64,000 nt of DNA from Bathymodiolus brooksi (lineage: Eukaryota; Mollusca; Bivalvia; Mytilida; Modiolidae): positions 25,358,640-25,422,639 of the forward strand of contig OY804590.1 of the NCBI GenBank assembly GCA_963680875.1. The letters are read 5' to 3'. The position numbers and the translations under genes are program-made. Positions 40,001-49,935 of the stretch are shown here, in pieces. The stretch's first letter is position 1; every line of letters begins with the position of its first letter. The notes under the pieces are model-generated. The model did no database searches, had not been told where the DNA came from, and worked only from the letters and a program-made list of their open reading frames with translations.

Positions 40001-41622
40001 TACATATACTTACTGATGCGTCAACAGTCTACAACAAGTACATATACTTACTGATGCGTCAACACAGTCTACAACAAGTACATATACTGACTGATGCGTC
40101 AACACAGTCTACAACAAGTACATATACTGACTGATGCGTCAACACAGTCTACAACAAGTACATATACTTACTGATGCGTCAACACAGTCTACAACAACTA
40201 CATATACTGACTGATGCGTCAACAGCCTACAACAAGTACATATACTTACTGATGGGTCAACACAGTCTACAACAAGTACATATACTTACTGATGCGTCAA
40301 CAGTCTACAACAAGTACATATACTGACTGATGCGTCAACAGTCTACAACAAGTACATATACTTACTGATGCGTCAACACAGTCTACAACAAGTACATATA
40401 CTGACTGATGCGTCAACACAGTCTACAACAAGTACATATACTAACTGATGCGTCAACACAGTCTACAACAAGTACATATACTTACTGATGTGTCAACAGT
40501 CTACAACAAGTACATATACTTACTGATGCGTCAACACAGTCTACAACAAGTACATATACTGACTGATGCGTCAACAGCCTACAACAAGTACATATACTTA
40601 CTGATGGGTCAACACAGTCTACAACAAGTACATATACTTACTGATGCGTCAACAGCTTACAACAAGTACATATACTTACTGATGCGTCAACACAGTCTAC
40701 AACAAGTACATATACTGACTGATGCGTCAACAGCCTACAACAATTACATATACTTACTGAAGGGTCAACACAGTCTACAACAAGTACATATACTTACTGA
40801 TGCGTCAACAGTCTACAACAAGTACATATACTTACTGATGCGTCAACACAGTCTACAACAAGTACATATACTTACTGATGCGTCAACAGCCTACAACAAG
40901 TACATATACTTACTGATGGGTCAACACAGTCTACAACAAGTACATATACTGACTGATGCGTCAACAGCCTACAACAAGTACATATACTTACTGATGGGTC
41001 AACACAGTCTACAACAGGTACATATACTGACTGATGCGTCAACAGCCTACAACAAGTACATATACTGACTGATGCGTCAACAGTCTACAACAAGTACATA
41101 TACTTACTGATGGGTCAACACAGTCTACAACAAGTACATATACTGACTGATGCGTCAACAGCCTACAACAAGTACATATACTTACTGATGGGTCAACACA
41201 GTCTACAAGTACATATACTGACTGATGCGTCAACATAGTCTACATCAAGTACATATATTTACTGATGCGTCAACACAGTCTACAACAAGTACATATATTT
41301 ACTGATGTGTCCACATAGTCTACAACAAGTACATATACTTACTGATGCGCCAACATAGTCTACAACAAGTACATATACTTACTGATGCGTCAACACAGTC
41401 TACAACAAGTACATATACTTACTGATGCGCCAACATAGTCTACATCAAGTACATATATTTACTGATGCGTCAACATAGTCTACATCAAGTACATATATTT
41501 ACTGATGCGTCAACACAGTCTACATCAAGTACATATATTTACTGATGTGTCAACATACTCTACATCAAGTACATATATTTACTGATGCGTCTACATAATT
41601 TACAGCAAGTACATATACTTAC
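34075..41622. repeat. 38/40-bp minisatellite seeded at the exon-3 donor, about 190 copies
   Basis: The plus-strand unit consists of GTCTACAACAAGTACATATA, CTTACTGATG and CGTCAACA (38 bp). A 40-bp form has an extra CA (CAACACAGTC). The two forms often alternate, giving a 78-bp dimer. In the gene's sense strand each unit reads GTAAGTATATGTACTTG, then TTGTAGACTG, then GACGCATCA. The array ends exactly at 41,622, the first base of intron 3. Units nearest the exon (41,220-41,622) are the most diverged and inner ones are homogeneous. Larger internal periods exist: the CACATACTTACTGATGTG variant recurs at 35,181 and 37,015, and the ATCAAAATAG variant at 35,731 and 37,565, both 1,834 bp apart. Confidence 0.95.
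41617..41622 (-). promoter_or_regulatory. 5' splice site of exon 3, identical to the minisatellite motif
   Basis: The donor is GTAAGT on the minus strand, a perfect consensus in the +1 to +6 positions. The following intron bases (ATATGTACTTG) match the minisatellite unit base for base, so the real donor is the first of a long series of near-identical copies. The upstream exon bases (GGAGCA) differ from the ACGCATCA that precedes GTAAGT inside the array. Confidence 0.7.
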
Positions 41623-41756
41623 TGCTCCGGCAGCATAAGTTACAGCGCCTGTTATTACTCTGTAACAGCTCTGTAATACAGTACCAGCACCTGCAGCACC
41701 CGCTGGAATCCCTAATCTCTCGTAATTCGCTGGACAAGCTGGCATTGGATTACATG
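41623..41756 (-). CDS. Exon 3 of the split gene: start of the lectin-like domain
   Basis: The acceptor TTTGCTTTATTGTAG ends at 41,757. The exon encodes PCNPMPACPANYERLG, a Gly/Ala/Pro loop, then QSCYRV and TYAAGA (residues 107-151). CPxxY followed by CYR and TY matches the first part of a long-form C-type lectin-like domain. The spacing between the first two Cys (114 and 137) is longer than usual because of the Gly/Ala insert. The donor is A|GTAAGTATATG with GT at 41,622-41,621, phase 0. The exon is only 134 bp and sits between two tandem arrays: a 33-bp repeat upstream of its acceptor and the 38/40-bp minisatellite starting at its donor. Confidence 0.66.
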
Positions 41757-41774
41757 CTACAATAAAGCAAAAAA

Positions 41775-41962
41775 AAACATAGCATAACAACATAAATGCA
41801 AAAAAATAAACATAGCATAACAACATAAATGCAAAAAAATAAACATAGCATAACAACATAAATGCAAAATAATAAACATAGCATAACAACATAAATGCAA
41901 ACCATAAACATAGCATGACAACATAAATGTAAAAAGTAAACATAGCACAACAACATAAATGT
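41775..41962. repeat. 33-bp tandem repeat upstream of the exon-3 acceptor, five to six copies
   Basis: The plus-strand unit combines ACATAGCATAACAACATAAA, TGC and an A-rich run with TAA. It repeats from about 41,775 to 41,962 with slight shortening of the later copies. In the sense strand the unit is T-rich and lies just before the T-run and TTGCTTTATTGTAG acceptor of exon 3. It therefore contributes the polypyrimidine-like context, and possibly branch points, of that splice site. Confidence 0.88.
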
Positions 41963-42717
41963 TGGTTAAAAGCTCATTATAGCTTATGTTATTGTTTATA
42001 TATATGCCCGACTTAAAATAAAACTTTTTGTATTTGTATTTGTTGCGTGTGGCAATTACAAAAAATGCAAATCAAAAATACACATCAAACCACGTGACAA
42101 CTGATGAAGGTTATTCCAGAAACGCGTCGTACACACTTAATTCGTGATCTACGTTTTTACTGCTTCCCTGGGTCGATACCTCTTCTAGTCCCCATGGGTA
42201 TCATCCGCACAGCTGTCAATGTTTCGGCTTCGGTCTGGTTTATTATATATATTTATTATTGGAATTTACAATAACTATTTGGATTTAAATCTATAATTAA
42301 ATTTATTTGCGGGTATCATTATATTATTGATACATTTTTTAGTTCATTATTATGTGTGGTATTTAGTGATATCATAAGTAAGGTTAAAATCGAGTTTCGA
42401 CGTCACTTCCTTTCTTAACAGAAAATTCCAGATAAGAAAACAGTGAAATTTCTGCCACAAAATAATCGTTCGAGTGTAACTCATCCATTTCTTACATATG
42501 TTTTTGTTTATTGTATATTGGTAATTCTTCTTGTTTGTCATATTCTCCGGATGGGAGTTAATTTGTGTCGGCCATAACAGTTAGATATGGCTGACGTCGC
42601 TTCGCACAAAGAACATTAAGTGTTGAACTTGTAAGACAACATTAGCCTATGTTTTCCAGGGTTATTAGATCAGCAGTAACTTTCTATCTCATCAATAGGT
42701 GTCTATTATGTCAATCG
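41963..42717. other. Intron 2 part with dispersed-repeat fragments
   Basis: Around 42,005-42,045 the sequence GCCCGACTTAAAATAAAACT followed by GTATTTGTATTTG looks like the 3' end and short tail of a retroposon on the plus strand. About 42,100-42,235 (GATGAAGGTTATTCCAGAAA, CTGGGTCGATACCTCTTCTA) resembles a widely dispersed marine-invertebrate repeat. The rest, to 42,717, is AT-rich with nothing recognisable. Confidence 0.4.
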
Positions 42718-44045
42718 GTAGATGTACTCAAGTTATCTACGAACATGGAAGACCACAGTGACACCGGTATATGTACTGAAGTTACATGAAAGAATTCAGT
42801 GACAGTGGTAAATGTACTTGGGTTAATGTACTGAAGTTATACTTATCTACAAACATGGAAGACCTCAGTGACACCGGTAGATGTACTGAAGCTATGCTGA
42901 TCTACAAACATGGAAGACCCTAGTGACACCGGTATATGCACTGGAGTTATATACTAATCTACAAACATGGAAGACCTCAGTGACACCAATAGATGTACTG
43001 AAGTTATACTTATTTACAAACATGGAAGACCTCAGTGACACCGGTAAATGTGCTGATGTTATACTTATCTACAAACATGGAAGACCTCAGTGACACCGGT
43101 AGATGTACTGAAGTTATGCTTATCTACAAACATGGAAGACTTCAGTGACACCGATAGATATACTGAAGTTATGCTTATCTACAAACATGGAAGACCTCAA
43201 TGACACCGGTAGATGTACTGAAGTTATACTTATCTACAGACATGGAAGACCTCAGTGACACTATTAGATATACTGAAGTTATTCTTATCTACAAACATGG
43301 AAGACCTCAGTGACACCGGTAGATGTACTGAAGTTATACTTATCTACAAACATGGAAAACCCCAGTGACACCGGTATGTGTACTGGAGTCACATATTAAT
43401 CTACAAACATGGAAGATCTCAGTGACACCAGTAGATGTACTGAAGATATGCTAATCTACAAACATGGAAGATCTGAGTGACACCGGTAGATGTACTGATG
43501 CTATTCTTATCTACAAACATGGAAGACCTCAGTGACACCGGTAGATGTACTGAAATTATGATTATCTATAAACATGGAAGATCTCAGTGACACCAGTAGA
43601 TGTACTGAAGTTATACTTATTTACAAACATGGAAGACCTCAGTGACACTGGTAGATGTACTGAAATTATGATTATCTACAAACATGGAAGATCTCAGTGA
43701 CACCAGTAGATGTACTGAAGTTATTCTTATCTACAAACATGGAAAATCCCAATGACACCGGTATATGTACTGGAGTTATATACTAATCTACAAACATGGA
43801 AGATCTCAGTGACACCAGTAGATGTTCTGAAGTTATACCTATTTACAAACATGGAAGACCTCAGTTATACCGGTATATGTACTGAAGTTATAGTTATTCA
43901 CAAACAAGGAAGACCTCAGTGACACCAGTATATGTACTGAAGTTATGCTTATTTACAAACATGGAATACCTCAGTGACACCGGTATATGTACTGAAGTTA
44001 TACTTATCTACAAACATGGAAGACCTCAGTGACACCGGTATATTA
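42718..44045. repeat. 55-bp minisatellite in intron 2, about 24 copies
   Basis: The unit is made of AAACATGGAAGACCTCAGTG, ACACCGGTAGATGTACTG and AAGTTATACTTATCTAC (55 bp). Copies vary at a few positions (GGTATATG, AGTAGATG, ATTAGATA). The array is more diverged than the 38/40-bp one and lacks obvious higher-order structure. It lies wholly between exons 3 and 2. No clear similarity to the exon-2 donor was found. Confidence 0.93.
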
Positions 44046-44225
44046 ATTTGCAAACAGGAATTATTGTAGTAGTAGCGGTTGATTACAAAAAAATACTGGA
44101 CATCATAGAAAAGAACAACTTTGAAAGGAACACAAGAAATGATGCATACGTCAGTTCAATTCACTCTTTAGTTATTGTCTTTGTTTTGAAAACGTAAATT
44201 TAGGAAAGCCTAGAATAATGCATAC

Positions 44226-44393
44226 GTGTTACTGTTGGACATATTGGACAAACTGGCATCGCCGGACATATTGGACAAACTCTCGGTATGGGTACTTCTC
44301 TCAAAATCGTAGTTGATCCAGGTGCGACTGTAGCCCCAGTATTAGTACTGCCAGCTATAGCAGCGAGAACTGCCAGTCCAATCAACGGAGCAG
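44226..44393 (-). CDS. Exon 2 of the split gene: hydrophobic and Cys-Pro segment
   Basis: The acceptor TTATCGTTTTCAG precedes 44,393. The exon opens with CT, which completes the Ala codon begun by the last G of exon 1. It encodes an Ala-rich hydrophobic stretch (APLIGLAVLAAIAG), a Thr/Gly/Pro linker and the repeated motif CPIC (residues 90-93 and 99-102). The donor is C|GTATGC with GT at 44,225. The open frame also runs past this donor to a TAA at about 44,200, adding only RMHYSRLS, so intron retention would give a short secreted form. The splice reading is favoured because C joins CA of exon 3 to give Pro in a continuing Cys-Pro pattern. Confidence 0.62.
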
Positions 44394-46748
44394 CTGAAAA
44401 CGATAATCATATATGTATGACAATTATTATCATAACATTTAACTTAACAAAAAGGCTTGTTTATAATCTATGTTATATTTTTCTGAAAATTGCATATTTG
44501 TACAGTTGAATCTCTGTATCTCGAAGTTAATGGGACCGTTGCAAAATTTCGACTTATCCGAAATTCGACTTATCAGATTGTTTAAGTCAAAACAGAAATG
44601 CTTTGATAAATAAATTTCAAGAAACAAAACGTTTAAACAAAGATACAATATTATAAGACAGATACAGGTGTTCGATGATGTTGTCTTGTAAAGAGACGTT
44701 GTGAAAAGAAAACAGCAAGACACACAACAGACGTTATGCGCGCTATTGGTGATACTTTGACTAAATAGAACATGAAATAAGTAAAACGAATGCAGATTTT
44801 TTTTTTAATTGATGGATTTTGATTTCCGATACATGCTTGTATAGGTAATTATACGAAAAATTGTTTTATTATATTAGATATAGTTTATTTTTGCTTTTGA
44901 AAACGAAATTATTGGAAGAAAGCGCTCATTGTTCTCATGTAACGCGTTACAAACTATCCGTATGGTTTTTTTTTACATTTTTTCATTAACGATTTCTGAT
45001 TAAAGGAATGCTTGAAGGAAAAAATCGGTAAGTTCATGGAAAGAAAAGAATGTAACGCTGAAAGAAAAAGATCTGCATGCCAATAAAAAATAAACTATAT
45101 TTCAGCTTTTTTATTACTAAATTTTCACAAAAAAAATATACTTATCAAATGTGGTTATCTTAAAAAACGAAAAAATCTTTTCAAAAATGATTTTTTTTTT
45201 TAGAAAGCTAAAAAATATTTTTAAAGGTCAACAAAAATGTCCAGTTTCAACTTGACGTAAAAAATCACGAACTATAAAACTTTACACATTTGGAACTATA
45301 TTTTTCACTTATAATTTTCGTGCTAAATCCAAATAGCAAAAATGTGCGTTTTCCGTGGAAGAGAATGAACTTAACAAACTTGATTTTGGATAAAAAATTA
45401 CGATTTCTACGTAAAATTGTAGAAGTTCAACCAATTTTTCCAGTAAACGTTTCTCCTTATCGACGACAAAATAAAGTCGCGCTTCATAAAGTCTTGCTAT
45501 TTTTTTCAGAGGCAAGTTTTCTATTAAAATGAAAACAAATATATAAAAAAACAACAACAAAAAAGCGAAACTAAAAAACGAGCAAACGATATCAAAACTT
45601 GAATAAAAGGGGGGGGGGGGGGCAAAGCGAAAACAAAATAAAAAAATATACCAAACCTGAAAAAATAATGTGTTTCCGCTTACCCGAGCGATCCTAATTA
45701 AAAATGACTTTATGACCTTATTTTTTTGGGTGTCATTTTTGAACAAGCACTGCAAAAAAGAATGTGTGCATTGTAGAAACTATAATTATATAATAGTCAA
45801 AAAAATTCGCGAAATTTAATTTTTAACCTAAAATGTACCTGCCGATCCAAATTTATTTAAGCATATTAGCGGAAGCATAGAAACTTTTTGCATATGAAAA
45901 GATTGTAGGTTTAATCTTAAGGGGTGTTGTTTACATATGTCGAGATGCTATTTACATTTATTCACTGAACAAAGAATAATAAAACACTCTACTCCCACCC
46001 CACCCCAACCAAGCCCAAGTTATGCAAACACAAATAATGAAATAAAAAGATGAAAAAGAAGACGCGAAGCATTCTTATCAACGTTAATTATGTGCAACGT
46101 CAAGTGTCGCCAACATTGCGCGTAACGTCAACACCATAAAATTGAAAAATAAGAGCAAAACCTCAGAAAATACCAACTTGAAAAACGATGTTCAATTCGT
46201 CTTTACCTCCAGTTGTTTGTAAGAGGGCCCATGTTTTGTTTACGTTATTTGTGTTTGTTTCCGTAATAAGTGTTGGTAAATTGTTTATGTTTTCTACCTG
46301 TTTGTTCTGTTTTCTTCCTTCTATTGACTAGAGTAGATTGTTGTTAGCCACACAAGTAATATTAGTTTGTGTATAAAAACATCATATTAAATTTTATGTT
46401 GTAGGAGATAGGGTATAGCTTTCTTTATTACTGTTCTTTTTTTGGGTCCTATTTAGTCAGTCATATGTACTGCTGGTGCCCATTATGGGTGCCTGACAGG
46501 ATAGAAATGAGGACATTCCATTGAAAATTCCGGCTTACATTGTATCAGAATTAATTTCAGGCATTGAAGTTACAAAATGATATACACAACATCCATAGTT
46601 CTCCATAGCGTATATGTGTCAATTGGGGGGGACCCAAGAATGGAAAATTTCCATAAATTGCAAGCTTCGATGGAGTGGTTTGAAATTAAGAATAAGAATA
46701 TTTCAAAGTTGTATTGATATATGATTTTGGTTTTAAACAGAATGCAGG
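44394..46748. other. Intron 1, AT-rich, no gene seen
   Basis: Most of this is AT-rich single-copy-looking sequence with A/T homopolymers and a run of 14 G at 45,609-45,622. A short remnant near 44,505-44,585 (GAATCTCTGTATCTCGAAGT, then TTCGACTTATCCGAA repeats) looks like the end of an old inverted-repeat element. Open frames on both strands here are low-complexity and lack coding character. Confidence 0.5.
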
Positions 46749-46928
46749 ACAGTCAAACCTCTCTATGTGGTCACCTCTATTAAGCAATTACTTGTATTAA
46801 AAGGTCACCTTTTTCTTGTCCTATCATAAAAAATTTCATATGAATTGAACCTCTTTAAAGAGGTCACCTGTCTTATAAGACCACTTAATAGTTGTCCCAA
46901 CGTGATCTCTTTATACAGCTTTGACTGT
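46749..46928. mobile_element. MITE-like element with short terminal inverted repeats
   Basis: The stretch starts ACAGTCAAA and ends TTTGACTGT, a perfect 9-bp inverted repeat. Inside are degenerate blocks of GGTCACCTCTATTAAG type in both orientations, as in the common invertebrate elements whose ends read CAGTCAAACC. It is 180 bp, has no coding capacity, and lies 33 bp from the exon-1 donor in intron 1. Confidence 0.55.
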
Positions 46929-46961
46929 ATTTGAATATTTGGCAATAATACTTTGACTCAC

Positions 46962-47112
46962 CTATAAAGCCTAGTCCCAAACCGCCATCACCACCACCAC
47001 CAATTCCTCCAGAGTCAAGTAGCCCGCCACTGAAGCCTCCATCTGTGTCCAGTGTATTGGCTGCCGTTGGTGACACGACAACAAGAAGCAGAAATACCAC
47101 AGGAATGACCAT
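46962..47112 (-). CDS. Exon 1 of the split gene: signal peptide and Gly-rich region
   Basis: Translation starts at ATG 47,112-47,110 and gives MVIPVVFLLLVVVSPTAANT, a classical signal peptide: a short start, a hydrophobic core and a small-residue cleavage region, probably cut after Ala18. A Gly/Asp/Leu low-complexity tract follows (residues 22-49, with runs of two to four Gly). The exon ends at 46,962 after ATA G, followed by the donor GTGAGTC at 46,961. Without splicing the frame runs on only 25 residues of unrelated sequence, so splicing is the better reading. Upstream, TTTATGTCAG just before GAAAATGG looks like an acceptor, so a 5'-UTR exon may lie further right. A dispersed repeat copy ends about 50 bp upstream. 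Confidence 0.68.
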
Positions 47113-47154
47113 TTTCCTGACATAAAGAGAAGTGAATTACTACTATTTGTCATG

Positions 47155-47290
47155 TGAATAAACGTTAGAGAATACCGAAGGGACAAGCAAAATGGACAAT
47201 CCAGAGAAACTGGCAACATAGGGTACACAGGACGAAGACAAACAAACCAAAAACACAACACAATATGTGTTGGACATCACTATACGCAAA
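47155..47290 (-). repeat. Dispersed repeat copy, minus strand, just upstream of exon 1
   Basis: Read on the minus strand it has GTTTGTCTTCGTCCTGTGTA, ATGTTGCCAGTTTCTCTGGA and TATTCTCTAACGTTTATT. These blocks are shared with the copies at 33.9, 47.7 and 56.6 kb. It ends about 45 bp before the start codon of exon 1 and so may contribute promoter or 5'-UTR sequence. Confidence 0.55.
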
Positions 47291-47654
47291 CAAACACAAT
47301 TAACGTAAATAAGACATAAGCCATCCTACAAACAACTGGAGGTAAACACGAAACGAGCATAGTTTGCATGCGGAAATCGTAACAGACATCACAGCACGGA
47401 ACTCAGAACGTAAAGACACATAATATGACAACACAAAAAACTAAAACGATGTTCAAAGGCTGAGATAGTTTATAATACAAACCATCGAAACCATTGACAA
47501 GAGCTTGCAGTGTAAAATATATCTTTAAACTGAGATTTCGGAAGAAAAAAACTACAAAGACGTCACAGATTGAGACATGACAGAACAATAGACATTTTCT
47601 GTCCTCTATCACAGACAAGACTTTTACCGGACTGGACTATGAGGAAAGCGGCGG

Positions 47655-47855
47655 TTGTCTTATAAGAAGAATAAACTATTTACCCTTCGAGAGCACCGGT
47701 TTTTTGGTAGACCTAGTGTTCCTCATTCGTTTTAGTTGTGTTGTGTTATTTTGTTTTATTTCTCTTCGATCTGCGTCCTGTGCCCAATGTTACCGGTGCC
47801 TCTGGATTGTCAATTCTTGCTTGCTCCTTCGGTGTTCTAATTTTTTTGGAAATTT
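47655..47855 (+). repeat. Dispersed repeat copy
   Basis: It contains TTTACCCTTCGAGAGCACCG, TAGTGTTCCTCATTCG, AATGTTACCGGTGCCTCTGG and CTCCTTCGGTGTTCTAA in the family's usual order. The open frame across it (47,704-47,910) is a feature of the repeat, not a gene. Confidence 0.58.
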
Positions 47856-48332
47856 TAAATCTCGTAAATACGGAAAAACTTTCTCATTAATAAGGCTATT
47901 GTTTCCATAAACCCTTCTGACGATCGTATTCAAGCGTAATTTTTAAAAAATACACATTTATTACCGTTGCTTCTACATGTGTGTTGTTTCAAAAGCGCAT
48001 ACTATAAAAGTAACATTGTTCATTGGTTACAATTTTCGCGGTTTCTGGTTTACATGCGTATTCGCGGATATTGTTTTTAGCATTTTTTATTATGCAATAA
48101 AAATCGGTTTTGTACTGACACATGTTGACATGTTACATCATATTCCCAAACGATGTCGACATGCAACACATAAATTCTCTCCGGTACGTAGCTGTGGAAG
48201 CATATCTCTCATGCATTTACTTTTAGGTTTTTATGGTCACAAACAAAAAAGAGCAAAAGACCGGTGGTTCCGCAGCTAAAACACACGTTGATATAATTAA
48301 AGATACTTCGTTTGCTGAAATTAAAAAAAAAA
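47856..48332. other. Non-coding stretch left of the DNA transposon
   Basis: AT-rich sequence with a 100-codon open frame (47,977-48,279) that has no domain, no flanking splice pattern and no recognisable motif. I treat it as non-coding. Confidence 0.4.
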
Positions 48333-48442
48333 AAGTAATAATTTTTTGATTAGAATAACGAAAAATCCAAATATCTTTTAAACTATAGATTTTTGAACAG
48401 CAAATTAAACGAGAGTTTTATATAGAATTAGGAGTGCTAACT
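48333..48442 (+). repeat. Left terminal inverted repeat
   Basis: It reads AGTAATAATTTTTTGATTAG, then AATAACGAAAAAT, ATATCTTTTAAACT, AAACGAGAGTT and GGAGTGCTAA. The reverse complement of 51,091-51,200 carries the same blocks in the same order, with scattered differences. Confidence 0.78.
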
Positions 48443-48726
48443 AAAAATGTTACAGTAATGCTTCTTATTGTTTTGGCTGAGGCTGCACTCAGATGACATT
48501 TTGTATTTTGATCCTATTTTGTTGTCATTTTTCGGGTGGGAGTAGATGTACTTTATAGAAGAGCCATCCGTACGTCAGGTATCTTACCTGTAAAATCTTT
48601 CTCTCAGCCACGTGTACTTTAGACGAACCTGACAAGCATTTCTCTCATAAATTATTGTTACATTTTGCATTTTATGTAAAATGGGTAAATAGTCTTATCT
48701 CCGGAATGCCATAAGTTTGTAAAAAG

Positions 48727-49935
48727 TTGTTTGCCTTTTTTAGTAAGGAAAAGGCAACGAAGAAGCCAATTGTCTCATTTGATAGGGTATATCAAAAGAC
48801 ATCTAAAGCTTTGGGTGTGTCTTACACTTCAGTGCACCGTATTATGAATGGTAAGAATCCTTGCAAGTCAAATAGACCAAAAGAAAGAGCTAAAATTTTG
48901 GACGACTTTGATCATTGTGTTATTAAAAGAACAATCCACGGTATATATTCACGGAAAATTGCTCCCACCGTCTCAATAATGCACAAGGAAATAAAAGATT
49001 TTATTAAAATATCAAAGTCTAAACTTACCCTAACTCTCATTGATCTTGGATATACTGATAATGGAAGAGTTCTGTACGATCAAGTGTTTATTATCAATGA
49101 TAGGTGCAATTATCTGAGAAAGATCAAATCTTTTAGGGAAGCAGGGTGATATCGTGTACATGGATGAAGCATGGGTTAACCAAAATCACTACACAGAATA
49201 TATGTGGCTTCCGAATGATGGGTCTGATGCCCCAAAAATACCCTCGGGTAAAGGCAAACGTTTGATTGTTTTGCATGCAGGTACGCGAAGTGAGGGTTTG
49301 ATTGACGGCTGCGATTTAGTGTTTCTGGTCAAATCAAAGGATGGTGACTATCACCAGGAGATGAATAGTGTTGTCTTTCTTGAGTGGTTTGAAAAACAAT
49401 TGATGCCTGCTCTGAAAAATCTTAGCTTGGTTGTGTTAGATTATGCAAGTTATCACAATGTTAAAACAGAAGATACGGTATGCCCAAATTTTAGTCAGAA
49501 AAAACCTGTTCTCCAAAACTATCTTACACAACACAACATTCCTTTTTCTGCTACTGATACCCAAAAAGTATTATATGAAAAAATAAAACAAAAAAAACCC
49601 CAGTAGTTTATAAAACAGATAAAATTGCTAATTTACACAGACATGAAGTATTAAGAACCCCCGTTCGACACTGTGAACTTAACCCGATAGAATTAATATG
49701 GGCGCAAGTCAAAGGTTTCGTGGCTAAAAACAATACCACCTTCCGATTAAAAGATGCTAAAGAACTCACGTACGCCGCTTTCGGAAAAATTACAAAAGAT
49801 GTGTGGACAAAAGCAGAAGAACATGTGGTCAAAATTGAAAAAGAATACTGTAAAGAAAACTGTATAAATAGAAGCGTCATAGACCCTATTATCATTGATT
49901 TTTGTGATGATGACTCGGATGACGACACGGGTTGA
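48727..49935 (+). pseudogene. DDE transposase (IS630/Tc1/mariner superfamily), two frameshifts
   Basis: An N-terminal part (48,727-49,149) has a helix-turn-helix-like segment (KTSKALGVSYTSVHRIM). A one-base slip near 49,145 leads to the catalytic core: VYMDEAWVN (first Asp at 49,163), then VVLDYASYH (second Asp at 49,439). A second slip near 49,600 leads to the third block, HCELNPIELIWAQVKGFVAK (catalytic Glu at about 49,697), and an acidic tail (DDDSDDD) before the stop. About 82 residues separate the second Asp from the Glu, far more than the 34-39 of classical Tc1/mariner. The insert has a QNYLTQHNI...YEKIK pattern that I recall from a broad animal family with the DDE_3-type fold. No ATG is seen at the start; CCTTTTTTAG before 48,746 could be an acceptor. 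Confidence 0.8.

Larger units (their letters stand above)
30925..47112 (-). other. Split gene for a secreted, probably C-type-lectin-like protein (3' end outside window)
   Basis: Four exons on the minus strand join without a phase conflict: 151, 168, 134 and 82 bp, together 178 codons plus one base. Every intron starts with GT and ends with AG, and donors are close to consensus (G|GTGAGT, C|GTATGC, A|GTAAGT, G|GTAAGG). The predicted protein has a signal peptide (residues 1-18), a Gly/Asp/Leu-rich stretch (22-49), an Ala-rich hydrophobic stretch (51-63), a Cys-Pro segment (90-115) and a lectin-like start (114-178). Such an architecture would fit an extracellular matrix or mantle protein, but that role is inference. 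The gene has no stop codon in the window and must continue left of position 1 or end in an exon I cannot see. I do not recognise a named gene. Confidence 0.65.

Noticed and set aside
34882..41068. Long open frames on both strands inside the minisatellite (26-residue repeats, for example 38,392-39,132 and 38,738-39,064)
   Set aside because: They follow from the 78-bp dimer being a multiple of three. They occur on both strands, lack defined starts and are broken wherever a unit changes length. The array is intronic and its sense strand shows splice signals, not coding bias.
41560..41956. Overlapping minus-strand frames rich in Cys, Leu and Phe upstream of exon 3
   Set aside because: They are translations of the 33-bp repeat in three frames. 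Only the part after the acceptor at 41,757 is taken as coding.
45290..45755. Open frames on both strands in intron 1
   Set aside because: Low-complexity AT-rich sequence with homopolymers; overlapping frames on both strands and no domain.
47977..48279. 100-codon open frame left of the transposon
   Set aside because: No domain, signal peptide or splice context, and no start context of note.
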